Source: RI-43 sp033764725 (GTDB lineage Bacteria; Pseudomonadota; Alphaproteobacteria; Caulobacterales; Aquidulcibacteraceae). Taken from it: a stretch of 64,000 nucleotides of DNA. Location of the stretch: the NCBI GenBank assembly GCA_033764725.1, contig JANRIR010000084.1, positions 134,036 through 198,035 on the forward strand, read 5' to 3'. The notes under the pieces were generated by a model. The model was given only the letters and a program-made list of their open reading frames with translations, was not told the DNA's origin and searched no databases. Position numbers and translations under genes: made by a program. Below, in pieces: positions 8,733 through 15,975 of this stretch; the first letter of the stretch is position 1; every line of letters starts with the position of its first letter.

Positions 8733-9200
8733 ATGCAGGTCGTGAATGAAGTCTTTCCCAGCGACCCCGCCCAGATCCAGGCGCTGATGAGCGAAGGCCC
8801 GCCAGGGCCGATCTTCATGGTCAATCTGCTCAAGTTCAAAGACCGGGCCGAATACGAGGACGGCCGCGCCTGCGACCTTTCGGGCCGCGACGCCTACATG
8901 ATCTATGGCCGCGCCGTGGCGGCGCTCCTGCCGACATTCGGCGGCCGCGCGCTGTTCGCGGCGGACGTGTCGTTTCTCTCCCTGGGCCAGGCGGAGGAGC
9001 TCTGGGACGAGGTCGCCATCGCGATGTATCCGCGCCGCGGCGACATGGTGCGCATGTCCATGAGCGAAGAGTGGCGCGCCATCGCCGTGCACCGGAGCGC
9101 GGGCCTGAAGGGGCAGCTCAATATCGAAACCGTGCTGCCGCGAGACGCCGCCAGCGGCGGCTGGTTCACCGCGCTGATGGACGCGGCGCAACAGCGATGA
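8733..9200 (+). CDS. DUF1330-like protein
   Basis: A 155-residue soluble protein. The segment FMVNLLKFKDRAEYEDGR (about residues 29-46) is the hallmark of the DUF1330 family, a dimeric alpha-beta barrel fold of unknown biochemical role. GGAGG lies about 12 bases upstream of the ATG. It is the first gene of a three-gene unit: its stop overlaps the start of the metallo-hydrolase gene by 4 bases (ATGA), and a TetR gene follows. Function within the unit is unknown. Confidence 0.75.
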   Translation: MQVVNEVFPSDPAQIQALMSEGPPGPIFMVNLLKFKDRAEYEDGRACDLSGRDAYMIYGRAVAALLPTFGGRALFAADVSFLSLGQAEELWDEVAIAMYPRRGDMVRMSMSEEWRAIAVHRSAGLKGQLNIETVLPRDAASGGWFTALMDAAQQR

Positions 9201-10279
9201 GGCTGCGCGGCGCGCTCTTCATCATCGCGATCCTCGCGCTCGCCGTCGCGGGCGCAGCGTTCGCGTTTCAGCGTCCGATCGGCGAGGCGCTGTTTGCGCG
9301 GACGGCGCAACGCGCCGTCGGCGTCGATCGCGCGGCGGCGCTGCCGGACGGTCTGCATGTCTACTTGTGCGGCACGGGATCGCCGTTTCCCGATCCGACG
9401 CGCGCAGGCCCATGCGTCGGCGTGCTCGCGGGCGAGCGCGCCTTCATCATCGATGCGGGCTCGGGCAGCATGCGCGTGCTCGCGCGCATGGGCTTTCCGC
9501 TGCAGCGGCTCGAGCGCGTCTATCTCACGCACCTGCATTCCGATCACATCGACGGGCTCGGCGAAGCCATGCTGCAGGCGTGGATCGGCGGCGCGCGCGC
9601 AGCGCCGCTGCCGATCGCAGGGCCTGCCGGAACAGCGGAGGTCGTCGCAGGCTTCAACCAGGTCTATCGCATCGACAGCGCGTATCGCGTCGGTCACCAC
9701 GGCGCCGCGATCGCCAATCCGGATGGCTATGGCGCGACGGCGGAAGAGATCGTCGTGCCGGAAGGCGCATCGCGCGTCGTCGTAGTGCGCGACGGCGATC
9801 TGACCATCACGGCGATCCTGGTCGGCCACGCGCCCGTCGCGCCGGCTTTCGGTTATCGCATCGATTACAAGGGCCGGTCATTGGCGGTGAGCGGCGACAC
9901 GATCCGCGCTGACGCCTTCATCGCCGCCGCCGAGGGCGTCGATGTGATGCTGCACGATGCGCTGAATCCGCGTTTGGTCGCGGCGATGGGATCGGCCGCG
10001 GCCGCGAACGGCCAGGCGAACCTCGCGCAGGTCATGACCGACATCCAGGACTACCACGCCTCGCCGGAAGACGCCGCGCGCGTCGCCGAAAGCGCCGGCG
10101 CCCGCGCGCTGGTGCTGACGCACATCGTGCCGCCGCTGCCCCTGCCCTTTCTGCACGCCGCGTTTCTGGGCGACGCGCGCGCGCTCTATGGCGGGGACCT
10201 GCGCGTCGGGGCCGACGGCGTGCTCATCAGCATGCCGGCGGACAGTGCGACGATCACGTTTTCGCAGGCGCTGCGTTGA
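9197..10279 (+). CDS. MBL-fold metallo-hydrolase with N-terminal membrane anchor
   Basis: About 360 residues. A hydrophobic N-terminus (residues 5-24) looks like a signal anchor, and the metallo-beta-lactamase motif HLHSDH is at 112-117. GTGSPFPDPTRAGPC and a later AVSGDT match the RNase Z/arylsulfatase-like branch of the fold. Here a membrane-anchored or periplasmic hydrolase is more likely than tRNase Z because of the leader. The ATG at 9197 overlaps the upstream stop (ATGA). A frame reaching back to 9071 lies inside the DUF1330 gene and is not a credible start. The substrate is unknown. Confidence 0.8.
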   Translation: MRLRGALFIIAILALAVAGAAFAFQRPIGEALFARTAQRAVGVDRAAALPDGLHVYLCGTGSPFPDPTRAGPCVGVLAGERAFIIDAGSGSMRVLARMGFPLQRLERVYLTHLHSDHIDGLGEAMLQAWIGGARAAPLPIAGPAGTAEVVAGFNQVYRIDSAYRVGHHGAAIANPDGYGATAEEIVVPEGASRVVVVRDGDLTITAILVGHAPVAPAFGYRIDYKGRSLAVSGDTIRADAFIAAAEGVDVMLHDALNPRLVAAMGSAAAANGQANLAQVMTDIQDYHASPEDAARVAESAGARALVLTHIVPPLPLPFLHAAFLGDARALYGGDLRVGADGVLISMPADSATITFSQALR

Positions 10280-10301
10280 CCGGCGGCGCGACCGGCCCCA
10301 G

Positions 10302-10937
10302 ATGATCTCCATGAAGCCGCCGAAACATTTATCGCTGGTCGGCGGCGCGCCGGCGCCGGAGGCCGGCGAAACCGCCGACGGCCGACGCCAGCGCAGCGAG
10401 CGCAGCCGCGCCCAGATCGTCGACGCCATGATGGAGTTGGTGCGCGCCGGCGACATGAACCCCAGCGCCGCGCGCGTGGCCGACCAAGCCGGCGTCAGCC
10501 TGCGCACCGTGTTCCGTCATTTCGAAGAGATGGACTCGCTCTATCGCGAAATGACTGCGCGGCTGGAGGAGGAGATCCTGCCGCTGGCGCTGAAGCCGTT
10601 CGAAGCGGCCGACTGGCGCGGGCGCTTGGGCGAACTCGTCACGCGGCGCGCGCAGATCTTCGAGATCATGTTGCCGTTCCGCGTCGCGGGCAATGTGCGC
10701 CGCTTCCAGTCCGATCATTTGATGGACGATTATCGCCGCGCGATCCTGATGGAGCGCGCGGCGCTGCAGGGCGTGCTGCCGAAGGCCGCGCTGGCCGACG
10801 CGCCGCGCGCCGCTGCGCTCGAAATCGCCACCGGCTTCCAAACCTGGCGGCGCCTGCGCCAGGACATGGGCCTCACGCCCACGCAGGCCGAAGCGGCGAT
10901 GCGCTTCACCGTGGAGCGGCTGGTCGCGGATCTTTAG
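10302..10937 (+). CDS. TetR-family transcriptional regulator
   Basis: About 211 residues. A typical TetR helix-turn-helix occupies roughly residues 30-75: the first helix is RSRAQIVDAMMELV and the turn and recognition helix read ADQAGVSLRTVFRHF. The C-terminal ligand domain is not specific to any subfamily. An ATG at 10311 is also possible; neither has a strong Shine-Dalgarno. It lies 22 bases after the metallo-hydrolase gene in the same direction, so it probably regulates that unit and itself. Candidate sites are the TGACA repeats at 8660 and 13824. Confidence 0.85.
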   Translation: MISMKPPKHLSLVGGAPAPEAGETADGRRQRSERSRAQIVDAMMELVRAGDMNPSAARVADQAGVSLRTVFRHFEEMDSLYREMTARLEEEILPLALKPFEAADWRGRLGELVTRRAQIFEIMLPFRVAGNVRRFQSDHLMDDYRRAILMERAALQGVLPKAALADAPRAAALEIATGFQTWRRLRQDMGLTPTQAEAAMRFTVERLVADL

Positions 10938-10960
10938 CGATCTGCGCAAACATCCCGAAC

Positions 10961-11081
10961 GCGCCCTTCGTCCGGCTTCGCCGGCCGCTTCCCCCGCAAG
11001 CGGGGAAGAAAGAGAGCGCCTTGCTCCCCCGTTTACGGGGGAGCTGGCCGCGAAGCGGACTGAGGGGGCACGGCGCCATCA
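10961..11081. repeat. intergenic palindromic repeat, family B, copy 1
   Basis: A GC-rich element built from nested inverted repeats: CCGGCTTCGCCGG, CCCCCGCAAGCGGGG and CTCCCCCGTTTACGGGGGAG, closed by GGCCGCGAAGCGG. Near-identical copies lie at 46356-46467 and 54643-54757. All three sit at the 3' end of genes. It is probably a REP-like element that also acts as a transcription terminator or mRNA stabiliser. No coding frame within it is credible. Confidence 0.8.
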
Positions 11082-11095
11082 CGCGCCGCCGCTGA

Positions 11096-12754
11096 TCAAT
11101 TCGGCCAGAACACGATCTCGTCGCCGGCTTGCGTGCGCTGCGCCAGATCGCGATCGACATTGACCGGCATCTCTACAGTGTGCGGATAAAGCGGCGGGCG
11201 CGCGCCCGCCTCGTGCGCTGCGATCAGCGCCTGCAGCGCAGCGACGCGCTCGGGATGGCGCGCCGCCAGATTGTTGCGCTCGCCGGGATCGTTTGCGAGA
11301 TCGAACAACCAGACGCGACGCGGATTGTCCGACGTCTGCAGTTTCCAATCGCCTTGCCGCACGGCGCGATAATGCGCGCTGCGCCAGAACAGCGCGTCAT
11401 GCGGCGCGGCTTGCGTGCGTCCGGCGGCGAGCGGCAGAAGATCGGCGCCGTCGATCGGGCGGTCCGTCGGCGGCGCCGCGCCCGCGGCGCTGGCGAAGGT
11501 CGGCATCAGGTCGATATGCGCGGCCGGCGCGGCGATCCGTGCGCCGGCCGGAATCTGGGCCGGCCAGCTGATGAACATCGGCACGCGGATGCCGCCCTCG
11601 AACAGCGTCGCCTTCCATCCGCGCAAGGGCGCATTGATGTCGCTCAAACCGATATAGCCGGCGCCGCCATTGTCGCTGGAGAACACGACCAGCGTGTTCT
11701 GCGCCAGGCCCTGCGCCTCAAGCGCATCGAGGATGCGGCCCACGCTGCGATCGAGCGCGCGCACCATCGCGGCATAGACGCGAAGACGATGCGGCTCGAT
11801 ATCGCCGACCGCCTCGTAATCCTCCCGCGTCGCCTGCAGCGGCGAATGCACGCCCCAATGCGCCAGATAGAGGAAGAAGGGCCGGTTGCGGTTCGCCTCG
11901 ATCGCGCGCACCGCTTCGTCGGTCCAATAATCGGTCAGGTAGCCGCGCGGCGCGAAGGGCGGGCCGTCATTGAAGCTGTTGGCGAATTGCATGCGCGCCC
12001 ACAGGAAGCGGTCGATCGGATCGAAATCGAGCTTGGCGGCGACGCCGCGCGGATCGCCGTCCGGCAGATAGAGCGCGCTCGTCATGTTCAGGCTCTCGTC
12101 GAAGCCTTGCGCGCGCGGACCGAATTCCGGGCCGCCGCCGAGATGCCATTTGCCGATATGGATCGTGTGATAGCCGCGCGCGCGCAGCACTTCGGCGATG
12201 GTGACCTCGGAACCCGGCAAGCCTTGCGCATCGAAGGGCGGCGCGTCGCGGTCGCGCGCCGTGTTCAGCACGCCCGGCGGCAGCCCGGACCGCTCCGGAT
12301 CGGCGAACATCGAGACCATGCGCCCCATGCCGGCCGGCGTGGGCGTGAATTCGAAACCGGTGCGCGTCGGATAGCGGCCGGTGAGCAGCATCGCGCGCGA
12401 CGGCGCGCACGTGGCCGAGCCGGAATAGGCCTGCGTGAACGCGGCGCCGCGCGCGGCGAGCCGATCGATATTGGGCGTCGGCACGCGCCCGCCGGCGACG
12501 CCGCCGCCGAACGTGGTGATGTCGTTGAAGCCGAGATCGTCGGCGAGAATGAACACGATGTTGGGCGCGCGCGCCTCGGGCGGCGCTGCGGCCTCGGCCG
12601 GCCCTTGCGCCCAGGCGATGTCCTGCGTCGCCGCCACGTCGAGCCGGCCGACATTGGTCACGGTGAACAAGATCAGGTCCTTGCGGAACAGCCACGCCGC
12701 CGCGCCGAGGCCGATGAGCAGCGCGGCAGCCGCAATCAGGATCGTTCGCATCAT
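11096..12754 (-). CDS. type I sulfatase (formylglycine-dependent, Cys-type), membrane-anchored
   Basis: A 552-residue sulfatase of the alkaline phosphatase superfamily. The N-terminus (residues 4-22) is a hydrophobic anchor, so the enzyme faces the periplasm. Metal-binding ADD is at 71-73. The formylglycine motif CAPSR starts at Cys116 and is followed by LLTGR, as required for conversion to formylglycine. A distal SSDNGG supplies further metal ligands. Activation needs an FGE, and a credible one is encoded 1.1 kb away at 13898-14845. The substrate sulfate ester is unknown. A GST-like gene lies immediately upstream in the same direction, 18 bases apart. Confidence 0.92.
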   Translation of the reverse strand: MMRTILIAAAALLIGLGAAAWLFRKDLILFTVTNVGRLDVAATQDIAWAQGPAEAAAPPEARAPNIVFILADDLGFNDITTFGGGVAGGRVPTPNIDRLAARGAAFTQAYSGSATCAPSRAMLLTGRYPTRTGFEFTPTPAGMGRMVSMFADPERSGLPPGVLNTARDRDAPPFDAQGLPGSEVTIAEVLRARGYHTIHIGKWHLGGGPEFGPRAQGFDESLNMTSALYLPDGDPRGVAAKLDFDPIDRFLWARMQFANSFNDGPPFAPRGYLTDYWTDEAVRAIEANRNRPFFLYLAHWGVHSPLQATREDYEAVGDIEPHRLRVYAAMVRALDRSVGRILDALEAQGLAQNTLVVFSSDNGGAGYIGLSDINAPLRGWKATLFEGGIRVPMFISWPAQIPAGARIAAPAAHIDLMPTFASAAGAAPPTDRPIDGADLLPLAAGRTQAAPHDALFWRSAHYRAVRQGDWKLQTSDNPRRVWLFDLANDPGERNNLAARHPERVAALQALIAAHEAGARPPLYPHTVEMPVNVDRDLAQRTQAGDEIVFWPN

Positions 12755-12772
12755 CGCAAGCCCCCTCCTCGC

Positions 12773-13807
12773 TCACCCGATCAGGATTTCACAGCCGGTT
12801 CCGGCGAGGCAATCGCGCACGGCGGCCTGCTCTGCGGGCGCGAGCGCTAAAAATTCCTCGCGGATCCACATCAGACATTTCGCTTGATAGGGAAATGTCG
12901 GCTGCGTCCAGGGCCGGCCGTCGATCTCGGTTTCGACATCCTTGGCGCCGGCCTGGACGGCGCGCGCATTGGCGATGAGGAAAGGCGCATAGACGCGGCC
13001 GATCTCGCTCAACAGCGGCGCGAGCGCCGTGCGCATATCGCCTGCGCTGCGCCAATCGGCGTCGTGGGGATCGAGGCCCGACAAATCCTCCACCCGGTCG
13101 AGCCAGGCGCGCACGCGCGGCGCGGCGGCGGCGGCGATGGCGGCGGATGTCGGCTCCACGATCGCCAATTGCGTCAATTGCCCATAGAGCGCGAAATCCG
13201 CCGTCGCCGGGCGCGCGCCCAGCACATAGCCGCGCTCGCCCAGCAGCGCTTCGAGCACGCCGAGCAGTCTGCGATAACTGTCCTCGATGGTTTGCGCGGT
13301 GACGGCGTTCGAGCCGACGACGTAAAGCCGATCGATTTGGCGCTGCGCGATGGCGCCGGCGAGGCGCGAAGCGTAGTCCGCCGGCGCGGTGGGCATCGCC
13401 CAATAGATCAAGAGCGGCGCGGCGTTGCGCGCATCGGCCTCATGCGCCCAGCGGAAATGGAACATCGCCTTGGTGAGCCATTCGTCGGCGTAATCCTCGA
13501 TGATATAGTTCACGAACGCGACAACCGGATCGGCGGGAATTGCAGCGCGTCCGGAGTGCATGCGCTCAAGGCGGCGTGCGATCGGCGTTGAATCGACGAC
13601 CGCGTCGAGCCCGCCCTGATCGTTCGGGAAATAGAAGGTCGGCAGCAATTTCACCGGCGGCGAGGGCAAGCCCGGCGGCGGCGCCTGATGGCCGCCCCAC
13701 ACCACCGCGTGGGGAATGCGACGATAGCGCAGGAGCGCGATCATCTTGCGCGTATAGGGCGAGCCCGGCGCGCCCATCAGCTTCAGCGGTTCGCCCGCAG
13801 CCGCCAT
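12773..13807 (-). CDS. glutathione S-transferase-like protein
   Basis: A 344-residue cytosolic protein. The first 80 residues look like a GST thioredoxin-fold domain: LMGAPGSPYTRKMIALLRYR, then a proline-rich turn and VDSTPIARRLE, which fits the glutathione gamma-glutamyl site. The rest is helical, and YVLGARPATADFALYGQL in the middle matches the C-terminal GST domain. It is longer than ordinary GSTs (about 210). AGGAGG precedes the ATG at 13807. It is probably cotranscribed with the sulfatase. Its substrate is unknown. Confidence 0.75.
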   Translation of the reverse strand: MAAAGEPLKLMGAPGSPYTRKMIALLRYRRIPHAVVWGGHQAPPPGLPSPPVKLLPTFYFPNDQGGLDAVVDSTPIARRLERMHSGRAAIPADPVVAFVNYIIEDYADEWLTKAMFHFRWAHEADARNAAPLLIYWAMPTAPADYASRLAGAIAQRQIDRLYVVGSNAVTAQTIEDSYRRLLGVLEALLGERGYVLGARPATADFALYGQLTQLAIVEPTSAAIAAAAAPRVRAWLDRVEDLSGLDPHDADWRSAGDMRTALAPLLSEIGRVYAPFLIANARAVQAGAKDVETEIDGRPWTQPTFPYQAKCLMWIREEFLALAPAEQAAVRDCLAGTGCEILIG

Positions 13808-13823
13808 ACCCTCCTCCTATTTT

Positions 13824-13858
13824 TTGACAGTGAGAGTGTCACTAGCTAGGAATGTCAA
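13824..13858. promoter_or_regulatory. divergent promoter with TGACA inverted repeats
   Basis: The 90-base space between the GST-like gene (minus) and the FGE gene (plus) holds TTGACA at 13824-13829 reading right and TTGACA on the opposite strand at 13853-13858 reading left, so both genes have a -35 candidate. Within it, TGACAGTGAGAGTGTCA (13825-13841) is a 17-base inverted repeat. A weak right-facing -10 is TAGGAA at 13847. The same TGACA words occur at 8660, and a TetR gene lies between the two sites. Confidence 0.45.
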
Positions 13859-13897
13859 GCGTTGCACATGCAGGCCGCGCAGCGCCAAGGTGGCCCC

Positions 13898-14845
13898 ATG
13901 GTGCATCCGTTTCGCGCGGCGATCGCGCTCATCGCGCTGGCGAGCGCAACCGCGTGCGCGCCTGAAGCGCCCTCGCCGCCGACGGCGTGCGGCGGCGCTG
14001 CAGCGATCGGCGCGATGATCGCTATCCCGGGCGGCCGCTTCACCATGGGCGCGGACGATTTCTACCCCGAGGAACGGCCGCTGCGCGACGTCGTCGTCGA
14101 GGGCTTCACGATGCAAGCGCACGAAGTGACGAATGCGCAATTCGCCGCCTTCGTCGCCGCGACCGGTTACGTCACCGTCGCCGAGCGCGCGCTCGACGCG
14201 CGCGACTTTCCAACGCTCAACGCCGCGCAGCGCGCGCCCGGATCGCTGGTGTTCGCGCCGCGCGACGACTTCGTCGATCTCAATGATTTCACGCAATGGT
14301 GGGCGTGGCGCCCCGGCGCCGATTGGCGCCATCCCGCCGGGCCGGACTCATCGCTTGCGGGATTGGAGAACCATCCCGTCGTGCATGTCGCGTTCGAGGA
14401 CGCGATGGCCTATGCGCGCTGGGCCGGCGCGACGCTGCCAAGCGAAGCGCAGTGGGAGCGCGCCGCGCGCGGCGGATTGAACGGCGCGGATTATGTGTGG
14501 GGCGATCGCGCGCGCGATGCGCAGGGCCGCCCGCGCGCCAATCATTGGCAGGGCGTTTTTCCCGTGCGCGACGCCGCCGAAGACGGCTATGCGGGCTCAG
14601 CCCCTATCGGCTGTTTCGAGCGCAACGGTTTCGGGCTCTACGACATGGCCGGCAATGTGTGGGAATTGACCCGCGACGATTATGTCGATGCGCGCGGGCC
14701 GCAACCCGGCGCCAAGGTCGGCCGCGGCGGCAGTTTCCTGTGCTCGGATACGTATTGCGGACGCTACCGCCCCGCCGCCCGCATCCCCATCGCGTCCGAC
14801 AGCGGCATGCAGCATGTCGGCTTTCGCGTGATCGCGAGCCCCTGA
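13898..14845 (+). CDS. formylglycine-generating enzyme (sulfatase modifying factor), predicted lipoprotein
   Basis: About 315 residues of the FGE-sulfatase domain. The active-site cysteine pair is intact in GGSFLCSDTYCGRYRP (Cys282 and Cys287), and PGGRFTMGADDFYPEE, NHPVVHVAFEDAMAYARWAG and LPSEAQWERAARGG are classic FGE motifs. These enzymes use oxygen and copper to oxidise the sulfatase cysteine to formylglycine. The start at 13898 gives a short signal peptide ending ASATAC with the lipobox cysteine at residue 20. AAGGTGG lies upstream, which favours this ATG over earlier in-frame starts. A periplasmic location is unusual, because characterised bacterial FGEs act in the cytosol. It is divergent from the GST-sulfatase pair and almost certainly serves that sulfatase. 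Confidence 0.88.
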   Translation: MVHPFRAAIALIALASATACAPEAPSPPTACGGAAAIGAMIAIPGGRFTMGADDFYPEERPLRDVVVEGFTMQAHEVTNAQFAAFVAATGYVTVAERALDARDFPTLNAAQRAPGSLVFAPRDDFVDLNDFTQWWAWRPGADWRHPAGPDSSLAGLENHPVVHVAFEDAMAYARWAGATLPSEAQWERAARGGLNGADYVWGDRARDAQGRPRANHWQGVFPVRDAAEDGYAGSAPIGCFERNGFGLYDMAGNVWELTRDDYVDARGPQPGAKVGRGGSFLCSDTYCGRYRPAARIPIASDSGMQHVGFRVIASP

Positions 14846-14888
14846 AGGCGCGCGGCGGCGGCATTGACCCCATCGGCTTCGCGCGGGC

Positions 14889-14913
14889 ACATATTATGAT
14901 ATGATAATGTTTT
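14889..14913. promoter_or_regulatory. AT-rich box, site a (CPBP protease gene)
   Basis: ACATATTATGATATGATAAT followed by GTTTT stands out sharply from GC-rich flanks. On the minus strand it reads AAAACATTATCATATCATAA, matching the AAAACATWA-plus-AT-tail pattern found at eight other places in 14.9-43.9 kb. It ends 11 bases before the TTG start of the CPBP protease gene, so it lies in the promoter or leader. Confidence 0.55.
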
Positions 14914-14923
14914 GGGGGATTGC

Positions 14924-15970
14924 TTGAGAGCCTTCCTGCGCGCCCACGCCTTTGCGGCGTTCTATCTGCTGTCGATGGCGATCGGCCTCGGCGTCGTGGC
15001 GTGGAGGCATGCCTATGCCGAGCACTACGAGGCGCGCACCGGCGCTTCGTTCAATTATCTCGGCGGCATCTGGGAAGGCCTGCAGCGTTTTCATGACGGG
15101 CGCATCTATCCGAACATTCTCTCGGTTGCGGCGACGGCGTTCGATGAGCCGATCTATTTCGGCGTGTTCCTGTTCGCCGGCGCGCCGACGATCGCGGCCT
15201 TGATCGTTGCATGGATCGCCTTCGGCGGCGCCGGCGTGCGCGATCTCTTTGGCCGCCTCAAGCTGTGGCCGGGCCGAGGGCAGCGCCGCGATGCGCTGCT
15301 CACGTATGGCGTGCTGACGGCGGCGTTCTTCGCGTTGTGTATGGGCTATCTCGGCCTGATCGCCGCGCGCGAGGGAGTCGCAGCGGCGCTGCGGCCGATG
15401 GACATCTGGGGTCTGCCGGCGCTGCTGTTTCCGCTGACCTTCTTGTTCGGCGGCCTCGTCGACGAAGGCGCGACCTGCGAAGAGCTCGGCTGGCGGGGTT
15501 TTGCGTTGCCGATCCTGCTCGACCGCTTGCGCTCGCCGCTCGGCGCATCCCTGCTTTTGGGACTCCTGTGGTGGTTCTGGCACTTCCCGCGCGAAGTGCC
15601 GGAGCTGATCACGCAAGGCGTGCCGCCGACCTTCCTTGCAGGACAGCTGCATTTCATCGCGCTGACGGTGTCGATGTCGGTTGTGATGACCTATTGCTTC
15701 CACCGCACGGGCGGCAGCGTCATTCCCGCAATTCTCATTCACGGCTGGGGCAACTTCTTCACCAAGGCCTTGCCCTATCAGGAGGGGCCGTCGAATTACG
15801 ATTTGCGCCTGTGGATTTTCTGCGTCGTCGCGCTGCTGATCGCTCTGCGCGCAGGACCGGATTTGGGACGCGCACGTTATCTCGCTCTGCGCGACAGCGA
15901 CGCGCCGCACGAACTAAAAAAGGCGGGCCGCGCATCGACCGCGCGGCCTGCCTCCCCCGCCGACGAGTGA
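14924..15970 (+). CDS. CPBP (CAAX-type) intramembrane metalloprotease
   Basis: About 348 residues with roughly eight membrane segments. The CPBP/ABI signature EELGWRGFALPILLDR is in the middle, followed by the His-containing LLWWFWHFPRE and a third motif with PAILIHGWGN. All three zinc-site elements are present. The TTG at 14924 is chosen because GGGGGA lies 7 bases upstream; a TTG at 14912 is the alternative. A paralogue heads the ABC transporter operon at 34782-35744. The last 19 codons run through a minus-strand terminator, so the C-terminal tail is unlikely to be functional. Substrate unknown; a peptide-processing or immunity-type role is possible. Confidence 0.8.
   Translation: MRAFLRAHAFAAFYLLSMAIGLGVVAWRHAYAEHYEARTGASFNYLGGIWEGLQRFHDGRIYPNILSVAATAFDEPIYFGVFLFAGAPTIAALIVAWIAFGGAGVRDLFGRLKLWPGRGQRRDALLTYGVLTAAFFALCMGYLGLIAAREGVAAALRPMDIWGLPALLFPLTFLFGGLVDEGATCEELGWRGFALPILLDRLRSPLGASLLLGLLWWFWHFPREVPELITQGVPPTFLAGQLHFIALTVSMSVVMTYCFHRTGGSVIPAILIHGWGNFFTKALPYQEGPSNYDLRLWIFCVVALLIALRAGPDLGRARYLALRDSDAPHELKKAGRASTARPASPADE
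15914..15953 (-). terminator. Rho-independent terminator of the TonB receptor gene, inside the opposite gene
   Basis: On the minus strand, AGGCAGGCCGCGC pairs with GCGCGGCCCGCCT around a 7-base loop, followed by a run of six T. It lies 23 bases after the stop of the receptor gene at 15976-18114. On the plus strand it is the 3' end of the CPBP protease gene, so terminator and coding sequence share the bases. Confidence 0.75.
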
Positions 15971-15975
15971 TCGCG

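Noticed and set aside
8733..14845. Idea that the sulfatase, GST and metallo-hydrolase form one pathway with the peptide island
   Set aside because: Their promoters have TGACA repeats and not the AT-rich boxes, and there is no shared operon.
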